Below, one piece after another: positions 15,848 through 23,871 of a DNA stretch of 64,000 bases. The position numbers and the translations under genes were made by a program. Positions within the stretch are counted from its first letter, which is position 1. The number at the start of each line of letters is the position of its first letter. The stretch comes from G965276675 sp965276675 (GTDB lineage Bacteria > Acidobacteriota > Terriglobia > Terriglobales > Acidobacteriaceae), in the NCBI GenBank assembly GCA_965276675.1, contig OZ255624.1, forward strand, positions 186,001 to 250,000. Direction: 5' to 3'. A model generated the notes under the pieces. It worked only from the letters and a program-made list of their open reading frames with translations. It was not told where the DNA came from and did not search any database.

Positions 15848-17284
15848 CTACACGTTGATCGCCAGGTTTTCTACTGCGCCAAAGCCATCCAGCATAGCCT
15901 CGGCCAGTGTCGGGTGCGCGTGAATGGTGAACAGCATATCGTCCACCGTCGCTTCCAATTCGATAGCCGTTACCGCTTCGGCCACCAACTCCGTCGCCTG
16001 TGGCCCTATGATGTGCACGCCCAGAATTTCGCCATACTTCGCATCGGAGACGACTTTTACGAAGCCGTCATGCTCACCGACGATGGAGGCCTTTGAGTTG
16101 GCCGAGAACGGAAATTTACCGATCTTCACCTCGAAGCCCTTCTCCTTGGCCATCGCCTCTGTCAGGCCTACGCTGCCAATCTGCGGCTCGCAGTAGGTGC
16201 ATGCCGGAATGCGTTCGCGCCGTACTGGCCTGGCCGGCTTCCCCGCAATCTTGCATACCGCCACGATGCCGCACATCGAGCCAACATGCGCAAGTTGCGG
16301 CAGGCCTGCCACCACATCGCCAATCGCGTAAATGCCCGGCTCGCCGGTCTGCATCCACTCGTTCGTCTTAATGAAACCCCGCTCCGGCTTGATCTTCGTC
16401 TTGTCCAGACCGATGTTGTCCGTACGCGGCGCGCGCCCCACGGCAACCAGGACGCGCTCGGCTTCTTTCACCACCTGTTTCCCGTCAGAGGCGGTGAACG
16501 TCACCTTTACGCCATTCTTGGTCTTCTCAACTTTATCGACCTTCGCTCCAACATTGGTCTCAATGCCGCGCTTGCGGAAGACCCGTGAAAGCTCCTTGCT
16601 CACTTCCTCATCTTCGTTCGGCACCAGCCGTGGCAAGTACTCAACGATGGTGATCTCCGAACCGAAGCTCTTGAAGATCGAGGCAAACTCCACACCCACA
16701 GCTCCGGCCCCGATGACAATCAGCGACTTCGGAATCTTGTCGATGTTTAGGATTTCCATGTTGGTCATGATCCGGGTATCCGGCTCGAGTCCCGGTAGCA
16801 TCCGCGCATCCGATCCCGTGGCGATCAGGATGTTTTTCGCCTTCACGTAGTTGCGTTCGCCCCCCGTGCCACCACCGCCTTCGCTAGATACTTCAACCGT
16901 ATGCACGCCATCCTTCGCTGACCCAGTAAGCCGCCCATAACCCGCGAAGGTCGACACCTTGTTCTTGCGCATCAGGAAGTCCAGCCCTTTGGTGTGCTTG
17001 GCGATGATCTGGTTCTTGCGCTCTAGGATCGCTGGCCAATTAATCGTCACCTCGCCCACGCCCTCAATGCCGTACTCCTTGGCGTGCTTCAGGTGGTCGT
17101 ACACTTCTGCGTTGAACAGAATCGATTTGGTCGGAATACAGCCCCAATGCAGACACGTTCCGCCAAGCTTCTCTTCCTTTTCGATCAGAGCCGTCTTAAG
17201 CCCATATTGCCCAGCACGAATGGCAGCTGTGTACCCAGCTGGCCCACCGCCAATGATTGCTACGTCGTAAATAGTCTCTGCCAA
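15848..17284 (-). CDS. lpdA: Dihydrolipoyl dehydrogenase (E3)
   Basis: A 478-residue FAD/NAD disulfide oxidoreductase that reoxidises dihydrolipoamide on E2. Visible: FAD-binding IIGGGPAGYTAAIRA, the redox disulfide in GGTCLHWGCIPTK, the second nucleotide-binding motif VIGAGAVGVEFASIF, the FAD-closing YAIGDV, and the C-terminal HAHPTLAE with the catalytic His-Glu. Start is TTG at 17284, with GGAG six bases upstream; no ATG is available at the conserved N-terminus. It probably serves the lipB-E1-E2 complex encoded at 7.2-12.3 kb but is not in the same transcript, since two plus-strand genes intervene. Confidence 0.96.
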   Translation of the reverse strand: MAETIYDVAIIGGGPAGYTAAIRAGQYGLKTALIEKEEKLGGTCLHWGCIPTKSILFNAEVYDHLKHAKEYGIEGVGEVTINWPAILERKNQIIAKHTKGLDFLMRKNKVSTFAGYGRLTGSAKDGVHTVEVSSEGGGGTGGERNYVKAKNILIATGSDARMLPGLEPDTRIMTNMEILNIDKIPKSLIVIGAGAVGVEFASIFKSFGSEITIVEYLPRLVPNEDEEVSKELSRVFRKRGIETNVGAKVDKVEKTKNGVKVTFTASDGKQVVKEAERVLVAVGRAPRTDNIGLDKTKIKPERGFIKTNEWMQTGEPGIYAIGDVVAGLPQLAHVGSMCGIVAVCKIAGKPARPVRRERIPACTYCEPQIGSVGLTEAMAKEKGFEVKIGKFPFSANSKASIVGEHDGFVKVVSDAKYGEILGVHIIGPQATELVAEAVTAIELEATVDDMLFTIHAHPTLAEAMLDGFGAVENLAINV

Positions 17285-17444
17285 GGAACGCTCCGTCTGC
17301 GTACAGCCGAAATCTTCGCCAGGAGACCAGGCACGATGCCCAGCTCTCTGCCAAACATTTCATTCTAACGCGAGGCCCTGAGAGAGCTCCGCGGTAGCCG
17401 GCCCCGTCGGTCGCATCTACATGTCCTTCGCGCAACCAAAAGAA

Positions 17445-17474
17445 AAGGGTGCTTCGGCTACCCGGAGCACCCTT
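17445..17474 (-). terminator. Intrinsic terminator of the esterase gene
   Basis: A 13-bp stem with one G-T wobble (17445-17457 with 17462-17474) and a four-base loop, followed on the minus strand by TTTTCTTTT. It lies 16 bp after the esterase stop codon, in the 206-bp gap before lpdA, which otherwise shows nothing recognisable. Confidence 0.85.
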
Positions 17475-17490
17475 CGAAATCATCAATAGC

Positions 17491-18582
17491 TTACTTGCCG
17501 AACGCAGCCTTTAGGTCGGTCGCGGCTTGCATCTCCGCTGCCCGAGCCTTGTCTACAACCGCGCCCATGCCGAAGAACTCATGGGTAACTCCGGGGTACA
17601 GTGTGTAATCCACCTGCACACCGGAGGCCTTCAGCTTATTGGCATACAGGCGTCCATCGTCCTGCAATGGATCGATCTCCGCCCCGATGATTGTGGCGCC
17701 TGGCAGCCCGTGCAGATCGGCGTTCAACGGAGAGACGAGCGGATTGTTCGCCAGGTCTGGATAGGGCAGATAATACTTGAAGAACCAGATCAGGGCCGGA
17801 CGGTTCAGTGGAATCGCATTCGCGTACTTGAGGTCAGACGAAGTGTTCACGCTGCCTTGCGTGACTGGATACACCAGCAGCTGGTGCACCGGCATCTGAA
17901 AGCCGCCGTCACGCGCGATCAGACAGACTTCCGCTGCCAGGTTGCCGCCGGCACTCTCTCCGGCTACCGCCACCTTTGCAGGATTGCCCCCAAAATTTTG
18001 CGCGTGTTTCAGGACCCACTGGTACGACGCGAGTGCATCCAGCACAGCGGCCGGGAACGGATTCTCCGGAGCCTTGCGATACTCGACCGAGACCACGATG
18101 GCATTGGTCAGGTTGGTAAGCGCACGCGCCGAAGCGTCATATGTGTCGATGGTTGCGATTACAAACCCGCCGCCGTGGTAGTACACGATCACCGGAAACG
18201 GACCGGTGCCCTTTGGCGTGTAAATGCGGATCGGCAGTGCTCCTCCGGGACCGGGAATGTTCCGGTCTACGATCCTGCCGACCGGCTCCGGAGCCAGTTG
18301 CTTTCCTTCATTTCGTGCAACTCCCTTGGCCGCGTCCTCTGCAGCGAACTGCTGCCGCGCGTCCTGCGGAGATAATTCATAGATCGGAGTACCTGCGACG
18401 TTCTGGTAAACCTGCAGAACGGTCGTCATCTGCGGGTCCAACTGCGACTGGAATGGGAGTGGGGTGGTAGCGTTCTGGACGGTAGATGCTGCGGTCTCTT
18501 GCGCGTGCGCCGCCGGTTGGACCAGCAGGCATGCCGAAGCAGCAAGCACGGGGAGAGAAAACGTACGACGGAAGGAAAGCAT
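17491..18582 (-). CDS. Secreted alpha/beta hydrolase, HSL-type esterase
   Basis: A 363-residue exported esterase or lipase of the hormone-sensitive-lipase (Abhydrolase_3) family. A signal peptide ending AAHAQ is followed by a family-typical N-terminal region, the oxyanion motif YYHGGGFVIA, the nucleophile elbow AGESAGGN, the acidic residue in GAEIDPLQDDG and the histidine in GVTHEFFGM. The frame continues upstream to 18831, but the ATG at 18582 gives a complete signal peptide and follows AGAAGAGG. Substrate is unknown; acyl esters of short chain are typical for the family. It is a single-gene unit with its own terminator. Confidence 0.92.
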   Translation of the reverse strand: MLSFRRTFSLPVLAASACLLVQPAAHAQETAASTVQNATTPLPFQSQLDPQMTTVLQVYQNVAGTPIYELSPQDARQQFAAEDAAKGVARNEGKQLAPEPVGRIVDRNIPGPGGALPIRIYTPKGTGPFPVIVYYHGGGFVIATIDTYDASARALTNLTNAIVVSVEYRKAPENPFPAAVLDALASYQWVLKHAQNFGGNPAKVAVAGESAGGNLAAEVCLIARDGGFQMPVHQLLVYPVTQGSVNTSSDLKYANAIPLNRPALIWFFKYYLPYPDLANNPLVSPLNADLHGLPGATIIGAEIDPLQDDGRLYANKLKASGVQVDYTLYPGVTHEFFGMGAVVDKARAAEMQAATDLKAAFGK

Positions 18583-18790
18583 GGGGCCTCTTCTATTACC
18601 GGAGTAGATGGATCTTGTAGATCCTTTGGTACATAGGATGGGCAAGTTACCGTTTTCATTACCGCCTATTTGGTAACCGTCAAATCTTGGCTTTTCGCTA
18701 TGTGAAGCGGAACGGCACATCCGCAATACAGTGATTTTCGTATTTCTGTGTACACCGGAGTCATGGAAGGGTGTATATCGCAGCCGGCAG

Positions 18791-18825
18791 AAATGGAAAA
18801 GCGGACCGAGGCCGCCTTTCCATTT
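18791..18825 (-). terminator. Hairpin downstream of the BON lipoprotein gene
   Basis: A 14-bp stem (18791-18804 with 18812-18825, one wobble) begins 16 bp after the BON gene on the minus strand. The stem has A/T-rich outer ends, but no clear U-tract follows, so this may be a 3'-end stabiliser or weak terminator. The rest of 18583-18790 is non-coding and includes GTGTACACCGGAGTCATG, the reverse complement (with one difference) of part of the palindromic element at 41041-41158. Confidence 0.55.
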
Positions 18826-18840
18826 CGCCACACGCCTTTG

Positions 18841-19479
18841 CTAATTGGAACTGGAGTCCTTACCCGGCTTGACTTCAAGCTGGTTCACCACTGAGTTTAC
18901 GTTGGCGATGCCCTTTGCCAAGACACCGGCCTCATGCTTCTGCGCGGCCGTCTTCACCGATCCCTTCAGCTTAACGACTCCGTTTTTGACGTCAGCATGA
19001 ATGCTCTGGGAGTCGAGATTGGCGTGCTGCTTGATCGCAGCTTTGAAATTATCCTCGATGGCATCATCCGTCTTCGAAGCGATTTTTTTTGCTTGCGATC
19101 TGTCGCCACCTGAAGCGACCAGGATCTGGTTCGCGATCACATAACCGGGAGCGTTCTTTTTCGCTAAATCCTCCGCGGATTGCTTGGCATCATCGCTCGA
19201 AAGAGTCCCATTCAGCGTCAGCACGCCCTTATCGCGATCCTGCGAAACATCGATATCGCCCAGGCTGGCGGACTTCAGCGCGCTCTTAACGTCATCTTTG
19301 ACATCCGCTTTCTTGGTTCCATTGCTCGGTACATTTTGGATACCGGAACTGCCTGTGGTGGACGGGGTCGCTTCATTCGCGCCCTTGTTGTTATTGCAGC
19401 CCATTACAAATGCCAGGCATAGAAATCCAGCTGCCACGTACGAGTTCCATTTCAGCGATTTCTTGGATTGGGTGTTCAA
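18841..19479 (-). CDS. BON-domain lipoprotein
   Basis: A 212-residue periplasmic lipoprotein: signal peptide with lipobox FVMGC (lipid-attached Cys near residue 28), a low-complexity linker, and two BON domains (about 58-120, with GVLTLNGTLSSDDAK, and 140-205, with NGVVKLKGSVKTAAQK). BON domains bind phospholipids or other ligands and occur in OsmY/DolP-like proteins that guard the envelope. The start is TTG at 19479 with AGGAG nine bases upstream. It is monocistronic, between the esterase and a kinase-like gene. Confidence 0.88.
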   Translation of the reverse strand: MNTQSKKSLKWNSYVAAGFLCLAFVMGCNNNKGANEATPSTTGSSGIQNVPSNGTKKADVKDDVKSALKSASLGDIDVSQDRDKGVLTLNGTLSSDDAKQSAEDLAKKNAPGYVIANQILVASGGDRSQAKKIASKTDDAIEDNFKAAIKQHANLDSQSIHADVKNGVVKLKGSVKTAAQKHEAGVLAKGIANVNSVVNQLEVKPGKDSSSN

Positions 19480-19631
19480 TTCAGCAATCTCCTTTACATT
19501 ACTTAATAAAGTCTCAAAAGTATCTGATGCACTCTGACCTCTTATGCCGGGGTAGTTGCACCCGGGCGTCTTTGGCTTATTGGGTGCCGACAGGCGAACG
19601 GCACATGCGATTCGAAGCAGAGCGTAAACGG

Positions 19632-20273
19632 TTAACGAGCAGCGGCCGGGATCAGTGAGGTCAACGCGGTGGCCTCAAGAGTTGCCCCAATCATCGCGTC
19701 AAAGCCCATGCACGAGTTCAACATAAGCTGGTAGAGACGATGATCGGCCCAGTCCTGATCGTAAAAGCGGCGGATAAACGCGGCTCGGCGACGATCGGTG
19801 GCCAGCAGTTCAGCTTCGGCTTCGTCCACGTTCTCTGGGAAATGTTTGCGAAACCAAGCCAGCTTCCGCGTCATGGAGGCATACACAAAAATGTGGAATG
19901 CTCCAGGAACGCCCGCCAGAGCCGGCGCCGCACCTCGGCCTACGACGACACAGTTTCCCTCTGCCACCCTCTCCTTGAGATAGTCGCGCACCAGCACGGC
20001 CATGCGATCGCTGTCAAAAACCTCGTCCGTATTCATCGGCGCCGGCATGCGCTCCACGCTTCCGTGCCAGAAGGCCTTGCCCAAACGGTAGTACCACGGA
20101 TCAAGCCGTTCGTCGCAGTTGGCCACCATGGAAGACGACAGGCCTATCTTTTTGGCAATCTCCTCAACCAGGCATTGGTCGATCACCCGCCAGCCAAGCC
20201 GCTCGGCTAGCTGATGCGCAAACTCTCCACCCAGGCTGCCGTACTCCCGCTCCACCGTGATGATCCGGACCAT
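19632..20273 (-). CDS. Cytidylate-kinase-like family protein
   Basis: A 213-residue protein of the cytidylate-kinase-like family (Cytidylate_kin2). It begins MVRIITVEREYGSLGGEFA, a variant of the usual nucleotide-kinase P-loop region, and has the conserved VVVGRGAAPALAGVPGAFHIFVYAS segment and the lid-like RRAAFIRRFYDQDW. Homologues occur widely and may phosphorylate nucleotides, but the true substrate is not established. The frame extends to 20300; I choose the ATG at 20273, which matches the family N-terminus. The gene follows mutS2 with a 69-bp gap in the same direction. Confidence 0.8.
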   Translation of the reverse strand: MVRIITVEREYGSLGGEFAHQLAERLGWRVIDQCLVEEIAKKIGLSSSMVANCDERLDPWYYRLGKAFWHGSVERMPAPMNTDEVFDSDRMAVLVRDYLKERVAEGNCVVVGRGAAPALAGVPGAFHIFVYASMTRKLAWFRKHFPENVDEAEAELLATDRRRAAFIRRFYDQDWADHRLYQLMLNSCMGFDAMIGATLEATALTSLIPAAAR

Positions 20274-20342
20274 ACTCTGCCCCTTTTGCGCTGCACACAA
20301 GCGCAGGTGCGGATGATCCTAGCACCGCTCGATAGCCGCGAG

Positions 20343-22808
20343 CTACTGCCGAATATCGACGACGGTGGCCCCTCCGCCGCCCTCGGCCGGAGAGGCTTCT
20401 GTCACCAGCGCCACATGAGGATGCCGTCCAAGCATGCTCCGGAGGGCTTTGCGTAGCACGCCCATACCCGTGCCGTGCACAATCCGTACCCGTGGCAGGC
20501 CGGCGAGGAAGGCACGATCCAGAAAGCGCTCCACCTCGTCCGTTGCCTGATCCACAGTCTGGCCGATCACGTTGATCTCGGACCGCATGTCATCGGAAGA
20601 GGTAGTGGAGACGGTGATCCCTTTGCGCCGGGCTGCTTCGAGCGGCGATACCGTGCCAGAGTTGGGCTGCGCGGCACGCTGGACCTCAGCGATATCCTCC
20701 CGAGGGATACGCATCTTCATCGGCCCAATCGCGACCTCATAGAATTTGTCGTCGATCTGCCGCTGCACGATAGCCGTCTTTCCCAAAGACTTCAGCCGTA
20801 CGGTGTCTCCGGCTGCCACGTGGCGCACGATATGCGGTTGCGCATGCGCATCCCCTTTGTGCGCGCCCGTGTGCTGCGCAACGGCAGTCGAGCTGAACTG
20901 CTCGCTGAACTCCCGTCGCAAGCGGGCCACACGGCGCTCGGCCTCCTTCGACAGCTTCTGCTGCGCGGCGCGATCCCCAACCGCCTGCACTGCCTCACGC
21001 ATACGGAACTCGAAGTCTTTCAAAAGCGATTGCAAGTGTTGCTCCAGCTCGCGGACCTTGGCGCGCCACTCCTTTAAACCCTCCACATCGAGCCGGCTCT
21101 TCTCGCGCGCCACCTCCTGCTCGCGCTGGCGCAGGTGCTCGCGCTCCCCGGTGACCGCGGTGAGTTGCGCGTGCAGCTGGTCGAGAAAGTTCCCAATGTC
21201 CTCCGTCTGGTGGGAGAGGCGGCCGCGAGCGTTCGCAATGATCGCTGGGTTTAATCCCAGCCGCTGCGCGATGTTGATGCCAGCAGAAGCGCCCGGGACA
21301 CCCAGCCGCAATTCGTACGTCGGCGCGAGCGTCTGTTCGTTGAAGCCGACAGCTGCGTTAAGTACTCCCGGGGTCTGCGCCGCATAGACCTTAAGAGAGG
21401 TATGGTGTGTCGAGATGATCGACCAGGCGTGAGCGCGCAGGAAATACTCTGCAATCGCTACCGCAAGGGCCGCCCCCTCCTCGGGATCGGTCGCCGAACC
21501 CAGCTCATCGAGCAGAACAAGCGACGACGCTTCTGCATGTTCCGCAATCCGGTTTAGGTTCACGATATGCGATGAAAACGTGGAGAGGTTCTGCTCGATC
21601 GATTGCGCGTCGCCAATGTCCGCGAGAAAGCACCTGAAGATAGGGAGGATCGCGCGCTCTGCAGGAACGGGAATACCGGCTTGCGCCATCATGGCCAGCA
21701 ATCCGGCCGTCTTCAGCGCGACCGTTTTGCCGCCCGTATTCGGTCCGCTGATGATCAGCTGCCGCGCGTCAGAGTGCAGCGCGAACGTGAGTGGTACTAC
21801 GGTGCCACTGCTCCCACGAAGACGGCGTTCTAGCAGCGGGTGCCGTGCGTTTTCGAAGTGAAGTTCAGGATCTTCCTCTGCCGCGAACTCCGGAGCGACA
21901 CAGTTGTAAGCCTCAGAAAAACGCGCGCGGGCAGCCAGGGTATCCACCTGCGCGAGAATGGCAGCGCCTGCTGCGATGGTATGGGACTGCACGCCGATCT
22001 CACGCGTCATGGCGAGAAAGATGCGATGGATCTCCGCCTGTTCCTCGTCGAGTAGCCGCACCAGCTCGTTGTTCTGCTCAATGGTCTCCAGAGGCTCCAG
22101 ATAGACAGTCTGTCCACTCGAGCTGGCCCCGTGCACCACGCCCGCAACACGCCGCTTCCACTCCGCCTTCACCGGAATCACAAAGCGTTCGCCGCGTATG
22201 GTAATGAGCTCGTCCTGCACCGTGCCACCCTTGGACATGCGCCGCAGCGCATGACGCAGACTGTCTTCGATGACGCGTCCCTGCCGTTCGACCTCCCGGC
22301 GAATGCGGCGCAGTTCAGGGGAGGCGTCATCGGTAAGCGTGCCGTCTGGCAGCATGCGCCGCTGGAGTGAATCAACCAGCTGACGCAGATGGCTTCCCTC
22401 CAGTGGCGCTGTCAGCTCGCGCAAACTCTCAGTGCGGTCGCGCAAATCGTCGGATTGCATCGTGATCGCGGAGTGCCAGCCCGCTATATCCTCGACCAGC
22501 GCCAGGATCGCGCGCAGCTCTTCCGCTTCAAGCGCAGCGCCAGCTATGCGGGACTTGGCCAGCAGCTGGGTTGCGTCAAACAGGCTTCCGAGAGCCGGAC
22601 GCACGCCTGCAGCAAGCAAGGCACACATCTCCGCCACCAAGGTATGCTCGCGTCGAGACCAGCCCCGGTCGCCGGAGGGCACCGATTCTAGCATCCACTG
22701 CTTCGTAACAGTGGCAGTGGCATAATACGCAACCAGCTCGAGCAGGCGGTCCCACTCCAGCGTGGAACGGCTCAGTTCAGCGACCGGGAGCGGGATTTCC
22801 TGAAACAT
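20343..22808 (-). CDS. mutS2: Endonuclease MutS2
   Basis: An 821-residue MutS-family ATPase with nuclease tail, known in other bacteria to restrain homologous recombination and to act on collided ribosomes. Visible: N-terminal core and clamp helices, Walker A GPNTGGKTVALKT, Walker B LVLLDELGSATDPEEGAAL, the H-loop STHHTSLK, a long coiled-coil region, a KOW-like stretch GDTVRLKSLGKTA, and a C-terminal Smr domain with NVIGQTVDQATDEVERFLD and VRIVHGTGMGVLR. The usual Smr LDLRG-type motif is altered to INVIGQT. Several ATGs are close together (22823, 22814, 22808); the last has GGAAGAG six bases upstream. It is divergent from hemB. Confidence 0.93.
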   Translation of the reverse strand: MFQEIPLPVAELSRSTLEWDRLLELVAYYATATVTKQWMLESVPSGDRGWSRREHTLVAEMCALLAAGVRPALGSLFDATQLLAKSRIAGAALEAEELRAILALVEDIAGWHSAITMQSDDLRDRTESLRELTAPLEGSHLRQLVDSLQRRMLPDGTLTDDASPELRRIRREVERQGRVIEDSLRHALRRMSKGGTVQDELITIRGERFVIPVKAEWKRRVAGVVHGASSSGQTVYLEPLETIEQNNELVRLLDEEQAEIHRIFLAMTREIGVQSHTIAAGAAILAQVDTLAARARFSEAYNCVAPEFAAEEDPELHFENARHPLLERRLRGSSGTVVPLTFALHSDARQLIISGPNTGGKTVALKTAGLLAMMAQAGIPVPAERAILPIFRCFLADIGDAQSIEQNLSTFSSHIVNLNRIAEHAEASSLVLLDELGSATDPEEGAALAVAIAEYFLRAHAWSIISTHHTSLKVYAAQTPGVLNAAVGFNEQTLAPTYELRLGVPGASAGINIAQRLGLNPAIIANARGRLSHQTEDIGNFLDQLHAQLTAVTGEREHLRQREQEVAREKSRLDVEGLKEWRAKVRELEQHLQSLLKDFEFRMREAVQAVGDRAAQQKLSKEAERRVARLRREFSEQFSSTAVAQHTGAHKGDAHAQPHIVRHVAAGDTVRLKSLGKTAIVQRQIDDKFYEVAIGPMKMRIPREDIAEVQRAAQPNSGTVSPLEAARRKGITVSTTSSDDMRSEINVIGQTVDQATDEVERFLDRAFLAGLPRVRIVHGTGMGVLRKALRSMLGRHPHVALVTEASPAEGGGGATVVDIRQ

Positions 22809-22842
22809 ACTCATCTCTTCCATCGTACCGTTCCGGTCTCGC

Positions 22843-22873
22843 TTTAATGGGGCGGCCAATCCACCCCATTAAA
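22843..22873. promoter_or_regulatory. Inverted repeat in the mutS2-hemB divergent promoter
   Basis: Two perfect 10-bp arms, TTTAATGGGG at 22843-22852 and CCCCATTAAA at 22864-22873, flank an 11-bp spacer, about two helical turns centre to centre. The right arm overlaps the hemB -10 box (TAAAAT at 22870-22875), and the left arm occupies the equivalent place for mutS2. This may be an operator, or a symmetric pair of promoters. Confidence 0.55.
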
Positions 22874-22881
22874 ATAGAACT

Positions 22882-23871
22882 ATGGAATTCCCTCAGACTC
22901 GTTTGCGGCGGCTTCGTTCGACGGCAGCTATGCGTTCCCTGGTGCGCGAGACGCATCTCCATCCCGGCGCGCTGGTCTGTCCCCTTTTTCTGTGCCCGGG
23001 CGAAGGCGTGCGACGGGAGGTCAGTTCCATGCCTGGCGTCTTCAACCTTTCGGTGGATGAAGCATTGAAGGAGGCTGAAGAAGCTGCTGCATTGGGTCTC
23101 GGCGGCCTGCTGCTCTTCGGTCTGCCGGAGACAAAAGACGAGCAAGCGAGCGGCGCATATGACCCGAACGGTATCGTGCAGGGAGGGCTGCACGCACTTA
23201 AGGCAAGTAAAGCCGCAAAGGAGCTGGTTTTGATCGCGGACGTGTGTCTTTGCGAGTACACCTCCCACGGCCACTGTGGCGTGGTGAAGCGCGAGGATGA
23301 CGAATACCACATTGACAACGACGCGAGCTTGGACCTGCTGGGACAAACGGCAGTCTCGCTGGCGGAGGCTGGCGCGGATATTGTCGCTCCATCCGACATG
23401 ATGGATGGGCGCGTGGGCGCGATCCGTGACGAGATGGACGATGCCGGTCTTCAAAGCGTGCCCATACTCTCCTATGCTGCAAAATTTGCCTCGGCGTTTT
23501 ATGGGCCATTTCGCGAAGCGGCCGACTCAGCGCCCCAATTTGGTGACCGTCGCAGTTACCAAATGGATGGTGCGAACCTGCGTGAGGCTATGCGAGAGAT
23601 CGAGCAGGATCTGGGAGAAGGTGCCGATATGATACTGATGAAGCCCGCGATGCCGTACTTAGACGTGATTCATGCCGCGCGTGGCCGCTTCGATGTGCCC
23701 CTTGGCGCGTACCAGGTGTCGGGAGAGTACGCGATGCTGCAGGCTGCCTTTGCGAACGGCTGGTTGGAGCGAGAACGTGCCATCCTCGAATCGCTGATCT
23801 CGATCCGGCGCGCCGGGGCCGATTTCATCGTCACCTACTTCGCCAAAGAAGCAACACGGCTGCTCGGTTAA
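22882..23871 (+). CDS. hemB: Delta-aminolevulinic acid dehydratase (porphobilinogen synthase)
   Basis: A 329-residue enzyme that condenses two 5-aminolevulinate molecules to porphobilinogen in tetrapyrrole synthesis. The zinc-type metal site DVCLCEYTSHGHCGV is present, as are the active-site lysine regions (SYAAKFASAFYGPFREA and MKPAMPYLD) and APSDMMDGRVGAIR. Length is normal. The ATG at 22882 lies six bases after the TAAAAT box with no ribosome-binding site, so the mRNA may be leaderless. The gene ends in TTAA, shared with the stop codon of the convergent acyltransferase gene. Confidence 0.97.
   Translation: MEFPQTRLRRLRSTAAMRSLVRETHLHPGALVCPLFLCPGEGVRREVSSMPGVFNLSVDEALKEAEEAAALGLGGLLLFGLPETKDEQASGAYDPNGIVQGGLHALKASKAAKELVLIADVCLCEYTSHGHCGVVKREDDEYHIDNDASLDLLGQTAVSLAEAGADIVAPSDMMDGRVGAIRDEMDDAGLQSVPILSYAAKFASAFYGPFREAADSAPQFGDRRSYQMDGANLREAMREIEQDLGEGADMILMKPAMPYLDVIHAARGRFDVPLGAYQVSGEYAMLQAAFANGWLERERAILESLISIRRAGADFIVTYFAKEATRLLG

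Noticed and set aside
18720..18840. tRNA-like sequence (GGCGTGTGGCGAAATGG on the minus strand)
   Set aside because: No T-loop TTCGA-type sequence or anticodon arm follows; the region folds instead as one long hairpin after the BON gene.
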